DNA of 64,000 nt from Pseudonocardia sp. N23 (GTDB taxonomy: Bacteria; Actinomycetota; Actinomycetes; Mycobacteriales; Pseudonocardiaceae): positions 328,068-392,067 of the forward strand of contig NZ_BEGX01000052.1 in assembly GCF_002583555.1 (NCBI RefSeq), read 5' to 3'. A program made the translations under genes and the position numbers. Below, piece by piece: positions 1-8,715 of this stretch. Below the pieces are notes generated by a model. That model was not told where the DNA came from. It did no database searches and was given only the letters and a program-made list of their open reading frames with translations. Positions within the stretch are counted from its first letter, which is position 1, and every line of letters begins with the position of its first letter.

Positions 1-626
1 AGGATCTGCACCTCGACGTGGCGCGCCCGCGGCAGGAACCGTTCGACGAAGCACTCGCCGCGGCCGAACGCCGCGGTCGCCTCGCGGACGGCGGACTCGA
101 ACGCGCCCGCGATCTCCCCCGCCTCGTGGACCACCTTCAGCCCGCGGCCCCCACCCCCGAACGCCGCCTTGATCGCGACGGGGAAGCCGTGCTCGGCGGC
201 GAAGGCCTCGACCTCGGCCGCCCCCTCGACCGGTCGCGTCGTGCCGGGCGCCATCGGGGCGCCCACGCGCCGGGCGATCGAGCGGGCGGACACCTTGTCC
301 CCCAAGGCTCGCATCGACTCGGGCGACGGACCGACCCACACCAGTCCGGCGTCGATCACCGCCTGCGCGAACCCGGCATCCTCGGACAGGAAGCCGTAGC
401 CGGGGTGGACCGCGTCGGCTCCGGCGAACGCGGCGGCGTCGAGGATAGCGGCGGCCGACAGGTAGCCACCCCCCGACAGCGCGACGGCCTCGTCCGCCAG
501 CAGTGTGTGCGGCGCACCGGCATCGACGTCGGAGTACACGCCGACGGCGCGCAGCCCCGCGTCGTGACAGGCCCGCACGATGCGGACGGCGATCTCCCCG
601 CGGTTGGCGACGAGAACGGTTCTCAT
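1..626 (-). CDS. Acyl-CoA carboxylase alpha (biotin carboxylase) subunit, cut by window edge
   Basis: Would carry out ATP-dependent carboxylation of biotin for an acyl-CoA carboxylase. About 208 N-terminal residues are visible and the gene runs off the left edge, so the biotin-carrier end cannot be checked. The translation starts [16 protein letters not shown], the biotin carboxylase N-terminal signature. It continues with HPGYGFLSE, a Gly-rich ATP-grasp loop (FGGGGRGLK) and HVEVQI at the cut. The ATG overlaps the TGA of the upstream lyase gene (ATGA), implying translational coupling. It pairs with the carboxyltransferase two genes upstream, so the enzyme is probably of methylcrotonyl-/geranyl-CoA carboxylase type. 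The substrate is inferred, not shown. Confidence 0.93.
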   Translation of the reverse strand, partial: MRTVLVANRGEIAVRIVRACHDAGLRAVGVYSDVDAGAPHTLLADEAVALSGGGYLSAAAILDAAAFAGADAVHPGYGFLSEDAGFAQAVIDAGLVWVGPSPESMRALGDKVSARSIARRVGAPMAPGTTRPVEGAAEVEAFAAEHGFPVAIKAAFGGGGRGLKVVHEAGEIAGAFESAVREATAAFGRGECFVERFLPRARHVEVQI

Positions 627-1414
627 GAGCTCTCCCCCGCGCGCGCCAGCACCTGGCGCGCGAGCTTCAGGTGCACGGCATCGACCATCTCCCCGTCGAC
701 GACGGCCACCCCGGCCGACTCGGCCTCCAGCACCCGCCTCGCGCGCGCGATCTCGTCCGGCGACGGTGTGAACACCTCGTGCGCCAGCGCCACCTGCGAC
801 GGATGGATGCAGATCTTCCCGGCGAACCCGAGGTCGCGGCCGGCAGCGGCGTCGGCGAGGAAGGCCTCGGCGTCGTCGATCGCGGTGACGACCTGGTCGA
901 GCAGCGGGATGCCCGCGAGCCGCCCCGCGAGCACGGTCTGGCTGCGCGCGTAGAGCACCTCCAGGCTCCCGGGGCTGCGGCGCCCGCCGATGTCGGCGAT
1001 GTAGTCCTCGGCGCCGAAGAACCCGGTGTCGGCGTGGGCGAACAGCTCCCGGGAGTTGACGACGCCGAGCGCGGACTCGATGCCCGCCATCAGGATCCGG
1101 CCCCGGGTGCGCTCCCGGACGTCGGCGAGCACCGCGGGGTCCTCCGCCTTGGGGACGATCACCCCGGCCGCGCCGCTGCTCAGCGCCGCGTCGAGGTCGT
1201 CGTCGAACCACGGGGTTCCGGGCGGGTTGACGCGCACCAGGACGGTGGCGCCCCCGGCGTCGAGCGGCGCGTCGCACAGACCGGCGCGCGCGGCGTCCTT
1301 GCCCGCGACGGCGACGGCATCCTCCAGGTCGACGGCGACCGCGTCGGGAGACCACCGGGGGACCTTGGCGAGCAGGTCGAGCTTGTCGGCCGGGACGAAC
1401 AGCAGGCTTCTCAT
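623..1414 (-). CDS. HpcH/HpaI (CitE-like) CoA-ester lyase
   Basis: A 263-residue TIM-barrel lyase of the citrate lyase beta / malyl-CoA lyase group, which cleaves or condenses 3-hydroxyacyl-CoA thioesters. Visible motifs are VDLEDAV (about residues 30-36), RVN substrate-binding Arg, metal-ligand Glu in GIES and Asp in GAEDY, and the C-terminal [13 protein letters not shown] overlaps the stop of the carboxyltransferase gene, and its own TGA overlaps the next ATG. The stand-alone length and carboxylase context match Rv2498c of M. tuberculosis, a 3-hydroxyacyl-CoA lyase beside accA1/accD1, rather than the citrate lyase complex. Likely role: final C-C cleavage after carboxylation and hydration. 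The exact substrate is not known. Confidence 0.9.
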   Translation of the reverse strand: MRSLLFVPADKLDLLAKVPRWSPDAVAVDLEDAVAVAGKDAARAGLCDAPLDAGGATVLVRVNPPGTPWFDDDLDAALSSGAAGVIVPKAEDPAVLADVRERTRGRILMAGIESALGVVNSRELFAHADTGFFGAEDYIADIGGRRSPGSLEVLYARSQTVLAGRLAGIPLLDQVVTAIDDAEAFLADAAAGRDLGFAGKICIHPSQVALAHEVFTPSPDEIARARRVLEAESAGVAVVDGEMVDAVHLKLARQVLARAGESS

Positions 1415-2961
1415 ACCGGGCTCACGACGTGATGGCGCTGGTCGTGGGTCCGCTGCCAACCGTCGGCGGCGGCGACGCGGGCGATCAGCTCGGCCCGCAG
1501 GTCGCCGGGCTGGACGACGGCGTCGACGACCAGGTCGCTGCCCATCCGCAGCAGGTTGACCTCCGCCTCCTGCTCGGCGACCCGGCGGGCCACGAACGCA
1601 GCCCGCTCCCCCTCGTCCTCGATCTGGGCGATCCTGTTGGCGTACATGGCGTTCGCCGACGCCTCGGGAGCCATGGTGCCGATCGTCGCCGTCGGCAGGG
1701 CGAGAGTGGCGCGCGGCTCGAACCCGGGCGCGCACATCGCGTAGTAGCCCGCGGCGTAGGCCTTGCGCAGCACGACGGTGAACCGCGGCACCTCGGCCGA
1801 GGCCATCGCGACCAGCATCTTCGCCCCGTGCCGGATGATCCCCTGCCGCTCGACGGCGACCCCCACCATGAACCCGGGGACGTCCTGCAGGAACAGGATC
1901 GGGACGTTGAAGGCGTCGCACAGCGAGATGAAGCGGGCGGCCTTGTCGGCGGAGTCGACGAAGATCGCGCCGCTGCGCACCGACGGCTGGTTGGCGACGA
2001 TGCCGACGACCCGCCCGTCGAGCCGGCCCAGCCCGCACACCATCTCCGTCGCCCAGCCCGACTTGATCTCGAAGAACGAGCCGGCGTCGACGATCCGGTC
2101 GATGACGTCGTTGACGTCGTAGGGCTGGTTGGGGTCGCTCGGCACGAGGTCCTCGGGCCAGTGCGGCAACGCGGGCGGGCAGGACTGCGTCGTCGCAGGC
2201 CGCTTCTCGAACGAGTCGGGCAGGTAGGTCAGCAGCAGCCGGGCCGCGGCGATGGCCTCACCGTCGGACCCGAAGACCTCGTCGCCGCAGCCGGAGACGG
2301 TGGCGTGCATGCGCGCGCCGCCCATCTCGTCGAGTGTCGTGATCTCGCCGGTGACCTTCTCCGCGACGCGCGGCGAGGCCAGGTACATCGACGCGTTGCC
2401 CTCGACCATGCCGACCCAGTCGGTGAACGCCGGCATGTACGCACCGCCCGCGGCCGACGGACCGAGCAGGCAACACACCTGCGGCACCCGGCCCGAGAGC
2501 CGGACCTGCAGGTGGAAGATGCGTGAGGCGCCTCGGCGGCCGGGGAAGAAGCCCATCTGGTCGTTGAGCCGCCCACCCGCGGAGTCGACGAGGTAGACGA
2601 CGGGGAGCAGGTCGCGGTCGGCGCGTTCGAGGATGCGGATCTGCTTCTCGCAGCCCAGCTCACCCCACGAACCGGCCTTGACCGTGAAGTCGTGGGCGAT
2701 GACGGCGACGAGCCGCCCCTCGATCCGGCCGACCCCGGTGAGGACGCCGTCGGCGGGCAGCCGTTCGCTGCGCGCGTTGGCGAGCAGCCCGTCCTCGACG
2801 AACGTGCCGGGGTCGAACAGCAGCGTGAGCCGGTCGCGGACCGGGAGCTTCGCGGGCCAGCGGGAGGTGTCGAGCCCGGCGAGCGCGGCGTCGCGGGCGG
2901 CGGCGACGTCGTCGGCGTCCGGGGCCGCGGGGACCGGCGTCCCCGTGTCGAGCGCGGTCAC
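1411..2961 (-). CDS. Acyl-CoA carboxylase beta subunit (carboxyltransferase)
   Basis: A 516-residue biotin-dependent carboxyltransferase that moves carboxyl from carboxybiotin to an acyl-CoA. It has the two crotonase-like halves of the family. The N half holds VDSAGGRL and the oxyanion region [10 protein letters not shown]. The C half holds DVPGFMVG followed by [11 protein letters not shown]. Length and sequence style fit AccD1 / methylcrotonyl-CoA carboxylase beta rather than propionyl- or acetyl-CoA types. Both ends overlap neighbours by 4 bp within the operon. The alpha partner is the truncated gene at the window edge. Whether the substrate is methylcrotonyl-CoA, geranyl-CoA or a related enoyl-CoA cannot be decided here. 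Confidence 0.93.
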   Translation of the reverse strand: MTALDTGTPVPAAPDADDVAAARDAALAGLDTSRWPAKLPVRDRLTLLFDPGTFVEDGLLANARSERLPADGVLTGVGRIEGRLVAVIAHDFTVKAGSWGELGCEKQIRILERADRDLLPVVYLVDSAGGRLNDQMGFFPGRRGASRIFHLQVRLSGRVPQVCCLLGPSAAGGAYMPAFTDWVGMVEGNASMYLASPRVAEKVTGEITTLDEMGGARMHATVSGCGDEVFGSDGEAIAAARLLLTYLPDSFEKRPATTQSCPPALPHWPEDLVPSDPNQPYDVNDVIDRIVDAGSFFEIKSGWATEMVCGLGRLDGRVVGIVANQPSVRSGAIFVDSADKAARFISLCDAFNVPILFLQDVPGFMVGVAVERQGIIRHGAKMLVAMASAEVPRFTVVLRKAYAAGYYAMCAPGFEPRATLALPTATIGTMAPEASANAMYANRIAQIEDEGERAAFVARRVAEQEAEVNLLRMGSDLVVDAVVQPGDLRAELIARVAAADGWQRTHDQRHHVVSPV

Positions 2962-3458
2962 GACGACGCCTCCGGGGATCGACGGATCAGGCCGGTGCGA
3001 CGGGCCTTGCAGACCAGCTCGTCACGCTGGTTGTGGGCGCGGTGCTCGAACACGACGATCCCCTGCGTCGGCCGGCTCTTCGACGCCCGCGCGGAGACCA
3101 CCTCGGACTCGACGCGGATCGTGTCGCCGACGAACACCGGCTTCGGGAAGGTGACGTCGTCCATGCCGAGCTGGGCCAGGATCGTGCCGTGGGTCAGCTC
3201 CGGCACCGACAGCCCGACCACGAGCGCGACGGTGAACATGCTGTTGACCAGCACCTGCCCGAACTCGGTGCTCTTCGCGTAGTCCGCGTCGAGGTGCGCG
3301 GCGGCCGGGTTCATCGTCATCGTCGTGAACAGGACGTTGTCGGTCTCGGTGACGGTGCGCCGGATCGCGTGCTCGACGACGAGCCCTTCGGTGAGCTCCT
3401 CGAACCAGAGCCCGGACACGACCCGGCCCTGCGCGTCACGTTTCTGCTGGAAGGTCAT
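2958..3458 (-). CDS. MaoC-like hydratase/dehydratase (hotdog fold)
   Basis: A 166-residue MaoC-type hotdog protein. ATG at 3458 is chosen because it overlaps the stop of the enoyl-CoA hydratase gene (4 bp) and starts [11 protein letters not shown]. The hydratase signature region reads [19 protein letters not shown]...VNSM. It keeps the His and Asp of the first block but lacks the IAHG of typical R-hydratases (VNSM instead). The protein may be a divergent mesaconyl-type or non-catalytic subunit that pairs with the second MaoC gene of the operon (5877-6320), as Rv2499c-like proteins do beside CitE lyases. Its place next to the carboxylase suggests hydration of the carboxylated enoyl-CoA. Confidence 0.85.
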   Translation of the reverse strand: MTFQQKRDAQGRVVSGLWFEELTEGLVVEHAIRRTVTETDNVLFTTMTMNPAAAHLDADYAKSTEFGQVLVNSMFTVALVVGLSVPELTHGTILAQLGMDDVTFPKPVFVGDTIRVESEVVSARASKSRPTQGIVVFEHRAHNQRDELVCKARRTGLIRRSPEASS

Positions 3459-4237
3459 CGGGCTCCCTGGAAGTTCGGTGCGCGCTTGCCGGCGAACGCG
3501 GCGAGACCCTCGCGGGCGTCGGGGTTGCCGGTGAGGTGGTCGACGACGGTGCGCTGCTCGGCCGCGAGCGCCTCGCGGTAGGGCGCGGCGAGCCCGTCGG
3601 CATACATGCGTTTGACGCCCGCGAGCGCGGACGGGCTGTGCCGCATCAGCCGCGCGACGATGCCGCCGACCGTCGACTCCAGCTCGCCGGGCTCCACGCA
3701 CCAGCCGACGAGCCCCATCGCGGCCGCGGTCGCGCCGTCGACGATCTCGCCCGTGTAGAGCAGCCGCCGGGCCAGTGCGGCGGGCAGCGCGCGGGGCAGC
3801 CGGACCGAGCCGCCCGCGCCGGGGATCATCCCGTACTCCATGTGCCGGTCGCCGATCCTGGCCTCGGTGGAGGCGACGACGAGGTCGCACGCCAGCATCA
3901 GCTCGCAGCCACCCGCGACCCCGTACCCGTCGACGATGCAGACCGAGACGAACGGCGCTGCCTCGATGGCATCGAGCGCGGCGCCGATCTCCGCGATGTA
4001 GGCGGCGACAGCGTCGCGGTCGTCGCCGAGTCCGAGCAGGTGGGGCAGGTCGGCCCCGGCCGAGAGGGCCCTGCCGCGGCCGCGGACCGTCACGACCCGG
4101 CAGCCCGCGTCGGTCACCTTCTCCACCGCGGACTGCAGCCCCTCCACCAGGTCGGGGCTCATCGCGTTGTGCGCCTTCTCCCGGGTCAGGGTGATCGACG
4201 CCGATCCGCCGTCGATCACGACCTCGACCGCACTCAT
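3455..4237 (-). CDS. Enoyl-CoA hydratase/isomerase family protein
   Basis: A 260-residue crotonase-fold protein starting [11 protein letters not shown] at an ATG that overlaps the ligase stop codon. Family features are visible: [13 protein letters not shown], the oxyanion-hole segment [13 protein letters not shown], and [14 protein letters not shown] followed by [16 protein letters not shown]. It would add water to, or shift the double bond of, a 2-enoyl-CoA. The position between the CoA ligase and carboxylase genes puts it in the middle of the degradation route. In leucine and acyclic-terpene catabolism a crotonase hydrates the carboxylated glutaconyl-CoA intermediate, and that role is a reasonable inference here. 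Confidence 0.88.
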   Translation of the reverse strand: MSAVEVVIDGGSASITLTREKAHNAMSPDLVEGLQSAVEKVTDAGCRVVTVRGRGRALSAGADLPHLLGLGDDRDAVAAYIAEIGAALDAIEAAPFVSVCIVDGYGVAGGCELMLACDLVVASTEARIGDRHMEYGMIPGAGGSVRLPRALPAALARRLLYTGEIVDGATAAAMGLVGWCVEPGELESTVGGIVARLMRHSPSALAGVKRMYADGLAAPYREALAAEQRTVVDHLTGNPDAREGLAAFAGKRAPNFQGAR

Positions 4238-5880
4238 GCGTTCCTCCGCACCGTGATGCCCGCCTTCTCGCGGTCCCACAACTCGTCCCTGCCCTCCACC
4301 GCCGCCGCCTTCAACCTGAACTTCTCCACCTTCTGGCTCGGGGTCTTCGGCAGCTCGTCGATGAGCTGCCAGTACCGGGGCACCATGAAGTACGCCATGT
4401 TGTCGACGCAGTAGCCGACGAGCTCGGCGAAGTCCGGCGACGCACCCTCGGCCGGCACGACGTAGACCATGACGTCGTCCTCCGAGAGGTCCGACGGCAC
4501 CGCAACGGCCGCCACCTCGTGCACGTCGGGGTGCTTGCAGAGGATGGTCTCCAGCTCGTATGCGGAGATGTTCTCCCCGCGCCGGCGGATGGCCTCCTTC
4601 TTGCGCTCGGAGAAGTACAGGTAGCCGTCCTCGTCGAGGCGCCCGCGGTCGCCGGTGAGGAACCACAGGTCGCGGATCGCGCCGACGGTCGCCTCCGGCA
4701 TGTCGTGGTAGCCCAGCATGATCATCCCGGGGCCGTTGGGCCGGATGCAGATCTCGCCGACCTCCCCGACGGGCAACGGCACGCCGTCGTCGTCGGCGAT
4801 CTGGACGTCGACGTGGTCGCGCACCCGCCCCGCCGACGCCGCCTTCTCCGGCGGGTCGTGCGGGCCGAGCACCGTCACCGCGCAGTTCTCGGTCATCGCG
4901 AACACCGAGGTGACGGTGATGCCGTAGCGCTGCTTGAAGCCGTCGACGAGCGGGCGTGTCGTCGGGACGACCATCGCGGAGCGCACCGAGTGGTCGCGGT
5001 CGCCGGGGCCCTCCGGGAGCTGCCAGATGATGTTGGCCATGGCGCCCAACGCGTTGAACTCGGTCGCGCCCGACTCGCGGATGTCGGTCCAGAACGAGCG
5101 CGCCGAGAACCGCGGGGCGAGCGCGATGCACGAGTCGCCCCACAGCGCCGCGTACACCGAGTACCAGATCGCGTTGCCGTGGAAGAGCGGCAGACAGGTG
5201 TAGAGCACGTCGTCGGGCCCGTACTCGCAGTGCCGGGCCATCAGCTCGCCGACGGCGTGGCCCTGCGAGTGCGGCGAGACCACGCCCTTGGACGGCCCCG
5301 TCGTCCCGGAGGTGTACATGATCAGCATCGGGTCGGAGGGCTTGACCTCCGTCGCCGGGGTCTCACCCCCGGTCGCGGCGACGTCGGCGAGATCGTGGAC
5401 GTCGACGCCCGGCCGCACGGCGGTGTCCGTCCCGCCTCCGCCGGGCCCGTGCACGACGAGGCCGCTCACGGTGTCCGCTCCGCGCAACGCCTTGTCGAGC
5501 GTCGGGAGGAAGTCCGCCTCCGCGACCACCCACTCCGATCCCGACTGGCGCAGGTAGTACTCGAGCTGGTCGCCCTTCGCCGCGGTGTTGAGCGGGACCG
5601 AGACGGCACCGAGCTTGCCCAGCCCCCAGCACGTGTAGAGGAACTCCGGGCAGTTTCCCAGCATCACCGCGACCGTCGTCCCCTTGCCGACCCCGAGGGC
5701 GGCGAACCCGCGGGCGTAGTCGTCGGTGATCCGGTGCAGGTCGGCGTAGGTGACGTCGGTCCAGCGGCTCTCGGCGTCACGGAAACGCAGGAAGGGCCGG
5801 CCGCCGACGCGCTGCGCCTTCTCCGCCAGGACCCGGCCGATGGTGCGCTCCTCGCGCGGGTACACGTGCACGTCGCTCAT
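4234..5880 (-). CDS. AMP-forming acyl-CoA synthetase (CaiC/FadD-like)
   Basis: A 548-residue adenylate-forming ligase that activates a carboxylic acid to its CoA thioester. The P-loop [11 protein letters not shown] lies at residues 189-199. It is followed by a CLPLFHGNA block, an adenine-binding segment with MTEN, then [20 protein letters not shown] and a C-terminal Lys in TPSQKVEKF. The sequence is closest in style to crotonobetaine/carnitine-CoA ligases and FadD35-like enzymes. It overlaps both neighbours by 4 bp. As the only ligase of the operon it presumably activates the acid imported by the permease at 6328-7695. Confidence 0.9.
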   Translation of the reverse strand: MSDVHVYPREERTIGRVLAEKAQRVGGRPFLRFRDAESRWTDVTYADLHRITDDYARGFAALGVGKGTTVAVMLGNCPEFLYTCWGLGKLGAVSVPLNTAAKGDQLEYYLRQSGSEWVVAEADFLPTLDKALRGADTVSGLVVHGPGGGGTDTAVRPGVDVHDLADVAATGGETPATEVKPSDPMLIMYTSGTTGPSKGVVSPHSQGHAVGELMARHCEYGPDDVLYTCLPLFHGNAIWYSVYAALWGDSCIALAPRFSARSFWTDIRESGATEFNALGAMANIIWQLPEGPGDRDHSVRSAMVVPTTRPLVDGFKQRYGITVTSVFAMTENCAVTVLGPHDPPEKAASAGRVRDHVDVQIADDDGVPLPVGEVGEICIRPNGPGMIMLGYHDMPEATVGAIRDLWFLTGDRGRLDEDGYLYFSERKKEAIRRRGENISAYELETILCKHPDVHEVAAVAVPSDLSEDDVMVYVVPAEGASPDFAELVGYCVDNMAYFMVPRYWQLIDELPKTPSQKVEKFRLKAAAVEGRDELWDREKAGITVRRNA

Positions 5881-6320
5881 CCCTCCGGCTTCCGGGCCAC
5901 GAGCGCCTTCAGGTCGGCGACGCAGCGCTGCTCGTCGCGGTGGTTCAGCACGACGAACCGGTAGGTGACGACGCCGTCGCCGTCGGGGCGCTCCGCCACG
6001 TCGAGCACCTCGGTCTCGACGCGGACGGTGTCCCCGATGACGGTCGGCGCCACGAACCGCAGCCGGTCGAAGCCGTAGAAGGCCTTCATCGCCGGCGGCC
6101 AGAACTCCACCAGACCCAGCCCGAACGAGATCACCAGCGCGCCGTGCGCGATGCGCTGCCCGAACCTCGGGTCCGCGGCGGCGTACTCCTTGTCGGTGTG
6201 GATCGGGTGCCAGTCACCGGTGACCATCGCGAACTGCACGAGGTCGGTCTCGGTGATCGTCCTGGCCCGCGACACCGAGGTGTCGCCGACGCGGATGTCG
6301 TCCAGGTAGGTCGTGATCAC
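5877..6320 (-). CDS. MaoC-like (R)-specific enoyl-CoA hydratase
   Basis: About 147 residues if it begins at GTG 6320 (VITTYLDDIRVGD). This start is preceded by a GGATGAGAG-like ribosome site and lies 7 bp after the permease stop. Longer in-frame starts would overlap the permease gene. The canonical hydratase motif is complete: GDWHPIHTDKEYA, then FGQRIAHGAL, with catalytic Asp and His. It probably hydrates a 2-enoyl-CoA. The operon therefore holds two MaoC proteins, one canonical and one divergent, plus a crotonase. This suggests either a heteromeric MaoC dimer or two successive hydration steps. Confidence 0.87.
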   Translation of the reverse strand: MITTYLDDIRVGDTSVSRARTITETDLVQFAMVTGDWHPIHTDKEYAAADPRFGQRIAHGALVISFGLGLVEFWPPAMKAFYGFDRLRFVAPTVIGDTVRVETEVLDVAERPDGDGVVTYRFVVLNHRDEQRCVADLKALVARKPEG

Positions 6321-6327
6321 GCGGCTC

Positions 6328-7695
6328 TCATCCCTGCTGTTTCTGGAGGTCGGCGGCGGACGGGTCGTCGAGGTCCGCACTCCCGCGGGCGATCGTCTTC
6401 GCGCTGATCGCCCAGACGCACACCAGCGAGATCAGCGACATCACGCACACGTAGACAGCCACCGAGAGCACCGTGCCCGTCGCTCGCACCAGCGCCGCGG
6501 CGATGATCGGCGCCAGCGCCCCACCGAGGAGCACGCCGATCTGGAAGCTCGTCGACGCCGCACTGAAGCGCACCCGGGCGTCGAACATCTCGACGATGTA
6601 GGTGGCCTGCGGGCCGTAGGAGATGCTGAAGAAGACCGCGCCCACGAGGTAGGCCCCGATGAGCAGCCCCAGGTTCCCGCTGTCGACGGCCAGCATCGTC
6701 GGATAGATCCAGACCGCCATCGCCGCCAGGCCGGCCAGGATCATCCGTCTGCGGCCGAAGCGCTCCGACAGCGCGCCGAACACCGGCAGCATCGCCGCCG
6801 CGACCGCCGCGGATATCAGGATCGCGACCAGCATCTCGTTGCGCGAGAACGTCTTCGCCGACGGCCCGTAGCTCAGCGCGTAGGTGTTCACGATGTAGAA
6901 GTACGAGCCCGTGCTGACGATCGAGCCGATGGCCAGCAGGATCTGCAGCGGGTACGTCCTGATGGCGAGCCACAGCGGCACGCGGGCCTCGGTCCGGGTC
7001 TCGCGGACCTTCTCGAACACCGGCGTCTCGGTGAGCTTCAGCCGGATGAACAGCCCGATCGCGACGAGCACGATGCTGATCAGGAACGGGATGCGCCAGC
7101 CCCAGCTGCGGAACTGGTCGTCGGGCAGGCCGCTGACCGCCAGGAACGCGAGGGTCGACAACAGCAGACCGGCGGGGACGCCGATCTGCGGGAGGCTGCC
7201 GTAGAGGCCGCGTTTGCCCTTCGACGAGTACTCGACTGCTGTGAGCACCGCGCCGCCCCACTCGCCGCCGACCCCGAAGCCCTGGAACAGCCGCAGCACC
7301 ACCAGCAGGATCGGCGCCCAGATGCCGATGGTCGCGTACGTCGGCAGCAGGCCGATCAGGAACGTCGCGACCCCCATCATGGTCAGCGACATGACCAGAA
7401 CCTTCTTGCGGCCGATGCGGTCGCCGAAGTGCCCGAACACGATCCCGCCGATGGGGCGGGCGCCGAAGCCGATCGCGAACGTCGAGAACGCGAGCAGCGT
7501 GCCCGCGAGGGGGTCGACGTTCGGGAAGTACAGCGGCGCGAACACCAGGGCGGCCGCCGCGCCGTAGAGCTGGAAGTCGTACCACTCGATCGTCGTGCCG
7601 ATCAGCACCGACAGCGCCACCCGGCGCATCGGTGGCCGCACTTGCGTCCCCACGGGTGTCGAACCCGCCGGGGTCGATGCTGCAGGCGTCGCCAT
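6328..7695 (-). CDS. MFS permease, metabolite:H+ symporter (MHS) family
   Basis: A 455-residue inner-membrane transporter with about 12 hydrophobic segments. The MHS-type signature GTTIEWYDFQLYG opens TM1, and the loop 2-3 motif GHFGDRIGRKK is intact. MHS members such as ShiA, KgtP and ProP import organic acids or zwitterions with protons. It is the first gene of the operon, with a GAGGAG ribosome site before ATG 7695. It diverges from the TetR gene across a 249-bp region holding operator-like palindromes. Likely imports the acid that the downstream ligase activates. The substrate is unknown. Confidence 0.92.
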   Translation of the reverse strand: MATPAASTPAGSTPVGTQVRPPMRRVALSVLIGTTIEWYDFQLYGAAAALVFAPLYFPNVDPLAGTLLAFSTFAIGFGARPIGGIVFGHFGDRIGRKKVLVMSLTMMGVATFLIGLLPTYATIGIWAPILLVVLRLFQGFGVGGEWGGAVLTAVEYSSKGKRGLYGSLPQIGVPAGLLLSTLAFLAVSGLPDDQFRSWGWRIPFLISIVLVAIGLFIRLKLTETPVFEKVRETRTEARVPLWLAIRTYPLQILLAIGSIVSTGSYFYIVNTYALSYGPSAKTFSRNEMLVAILISAAVAAAMLPVFGALSERFGRRRMILAGLAAMAVWIYPTMLAVDSGNLGLLIGAYLVGAVFFSISYGPQATYIVEMFDARVRFSAASTSFQIGVLLGGALAPIIAAALVRATGTVLSVAVYVCVMSLISLVCVWAISAKTIARGSADLDDPSAADLQKQQG

Positions 7696-7708
7696 GTCGT
7701 CTCCTCGT

Positions 7709-7724
7709 CGGACCGCGCGGTCCG
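7709..7724. promoter_or_regulatory. 16-bp perfect palindrome in the permease 5' leader
   Basis: The sequence CGGACCGCGCGGTCCG is its own reverse complement and ends 14 bp before the permease ATG, just upstream of its ribosome site. An adjacent hairpin (CCGCCC 7722-7727, GGGCGG 7733-7738, loop of five) shares bases 7722-7724 with it. The two structures would exclude each other in RNA. It could be a repressor site or a leader structure; function is inferred only from position. Confidence 0.45.
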
Positions 7725-7896
7725 CCCGTGGTGGGCGGGCCGCGGACTTCGTCGTCGTCCACGGTCAGGGACTGGCGCGGGGGCCGCGTGGCAGGAGCGG
7801 CCGCTCGCGGGGCCCGGCGACTGGCCTCGCCGACGGGTCTCGTGCTGCGTTCCGGGTGGTTCCGGGTAGCGCTGTTCCGTACTGGGACACGCCCTG

Positions 7897-7918
7897 CCTG
7901 AATTAACGTTCATTCAGG
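7897..7918. promoter_or_regulatory. TetR-type operator between permease and tetR
   Basis: A 22-bp near-perfect palindrome (20 of 22 positions symmetric). Its core 7898-7917 reads CTGAATTAACGTTCATTCAG. It lies about where the -35 of the tetR promoter should be (-10 TAGTGT at 7932-7937) and upstream of the divergent permease operon. It could therefore repress both directions. A 15-bp part (7903-7917) recurs with 13 of 15 matches at 8526-8540. Confidence 0.75.
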
Positions 7919-7944
7919 GCGGAATCCACGATAGTGTGACCCGC

Positions 7945-8529
7945 GTGACGCGGTCAACGCCTGTCTCCTCGGAGACGGTCCACCAGGCGGCGCGCGACCT
8001 CTTCGCGGCGCAGGGCTACCGCGGCACGTCCATGAAGGACATCGCGCAGGTACTCGGCGTCTCCGCGCCGAACCTCTACAACCACGTCCCGTCCAAGCAG
8101 GACCTGCTGTTCTCGATCATGGACGTCGCCATGGACCGGGCGCTCGACGCGCTGGCCGCCGCACTGACCGGGGTCACCGACGTCGCCGAGCAGCTCCGCG
8201 CCGCAGCCGCCGCGACCGTGCTGGACTTCCTGGAGAACCCGGCCGAGGTGACGGTCTGCAACACCGAGATCCGCAGCCTCGTCGAGCCCTACCGGACCAC
8301 GATCATCGGCAAGCGCGACGCCTACGGCGCTCGCATCCGCGGCATCGTCGAGCGCGGCTGCACCGAGGGCCGCTTCCACGTCGCCGACCCGCGCACCGCC
8401 AGCTACCTCATCCTCGAGATGGGCAACAGCGCCAAGGCCTGGTTCCGCCCCGCAGGCACCTACACCGCCCGCCAGGTCGCCGACCAGTACGCCGACTACG
8501 CACTCCGGATCGTCGGCACGGTGACTTAA
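7945..8529 (+). CDS. TetR family repressor of the divergent catabolic operon
   Basis: A 194-residue regulator. The N-terminal HTH is clear (AARDLFAAQGYRGTSMKDIAQVLGVSAPNLYNHVPSKQDLL in pieces), followed by a helical ligand domain typical of acyl-CoA-responsive TetR proteins. GTG 7945 is preferred because a -10-like TAGTGT lies exactly 7 nt upstream, a leaderless arrangement; GTG 7936 is possible but would overlap that hexamer. The gene is divergent from the permease-ligase-carboxylase operon and sits between two copies of one palindromic motif. It very probably controls that operon and itself, released by a CoA-thioester intermediate (inference). Confidence 0.9.
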   Translation: MTRSTPVSSETVHQAARDLFAAQGYRGTSMKDIAQVLGVSAPNLYNHVPSKQDLLFSIMDVAMDRALDALAAALTGVTDVAEQLRAAAAATVLDFLENPAEVTVCNTEIRSLVEPYRTTIIGKRDAYGARIRGIVERGCTEGRFHVADPRTASYLILEMGNSAKAWFRPAGTYTARQVADQYADYALRIVGTVT

Positions 8530-8540
8530 CGATCGTTCAG
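8526..8540. promoter_or_regulatory. Second copy of the TetR operator motif
   Basis: TTAACGATCGTTCAG matches 7903-7917 at 13 of 15 positions and contains the perfect palindrome AACGATCGTT. It overlaps the tetR stop codon. As a downstream auxiliary site it could support looping or simply titrate repressor. No promoter that it would obviously control is visible on either side. Confidence 0.5.
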
Positions 8541-8635
8541 CGAAGGACGTCCTCACCGGCTCGCGTGCAAGTCTGCCGCAGCGCGAGTATCGCGGTCTCG
8601 GCGCGGCTCGAATGCAGTGCCCCGTCGGACATGGA

Positions 8636-8672
8636 GCCGCCCGGGGCTCCTGTGGGGGAGCCGCCGGGCGGC
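8636..8672. terminator. Possible bidirectional terminator
   Basis: GCCGCCCGG (8636-8644) pairs perfectly with CCGGGCGGC (8664-8672) across a 19-nt loop that itself holds a short GGAGCC/GGCTCC stem option. It lies between the convergent tetR and amidohydrolase genes. There is no T-tract, as is usual in high-GC actinobacteria. Confidence 0.4.
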
Positions 8673-8715
8673 GGGAGGGGCCGTCGGGGGCCGGCCCTCT
8701 GTGGTTCGCAGTGGA

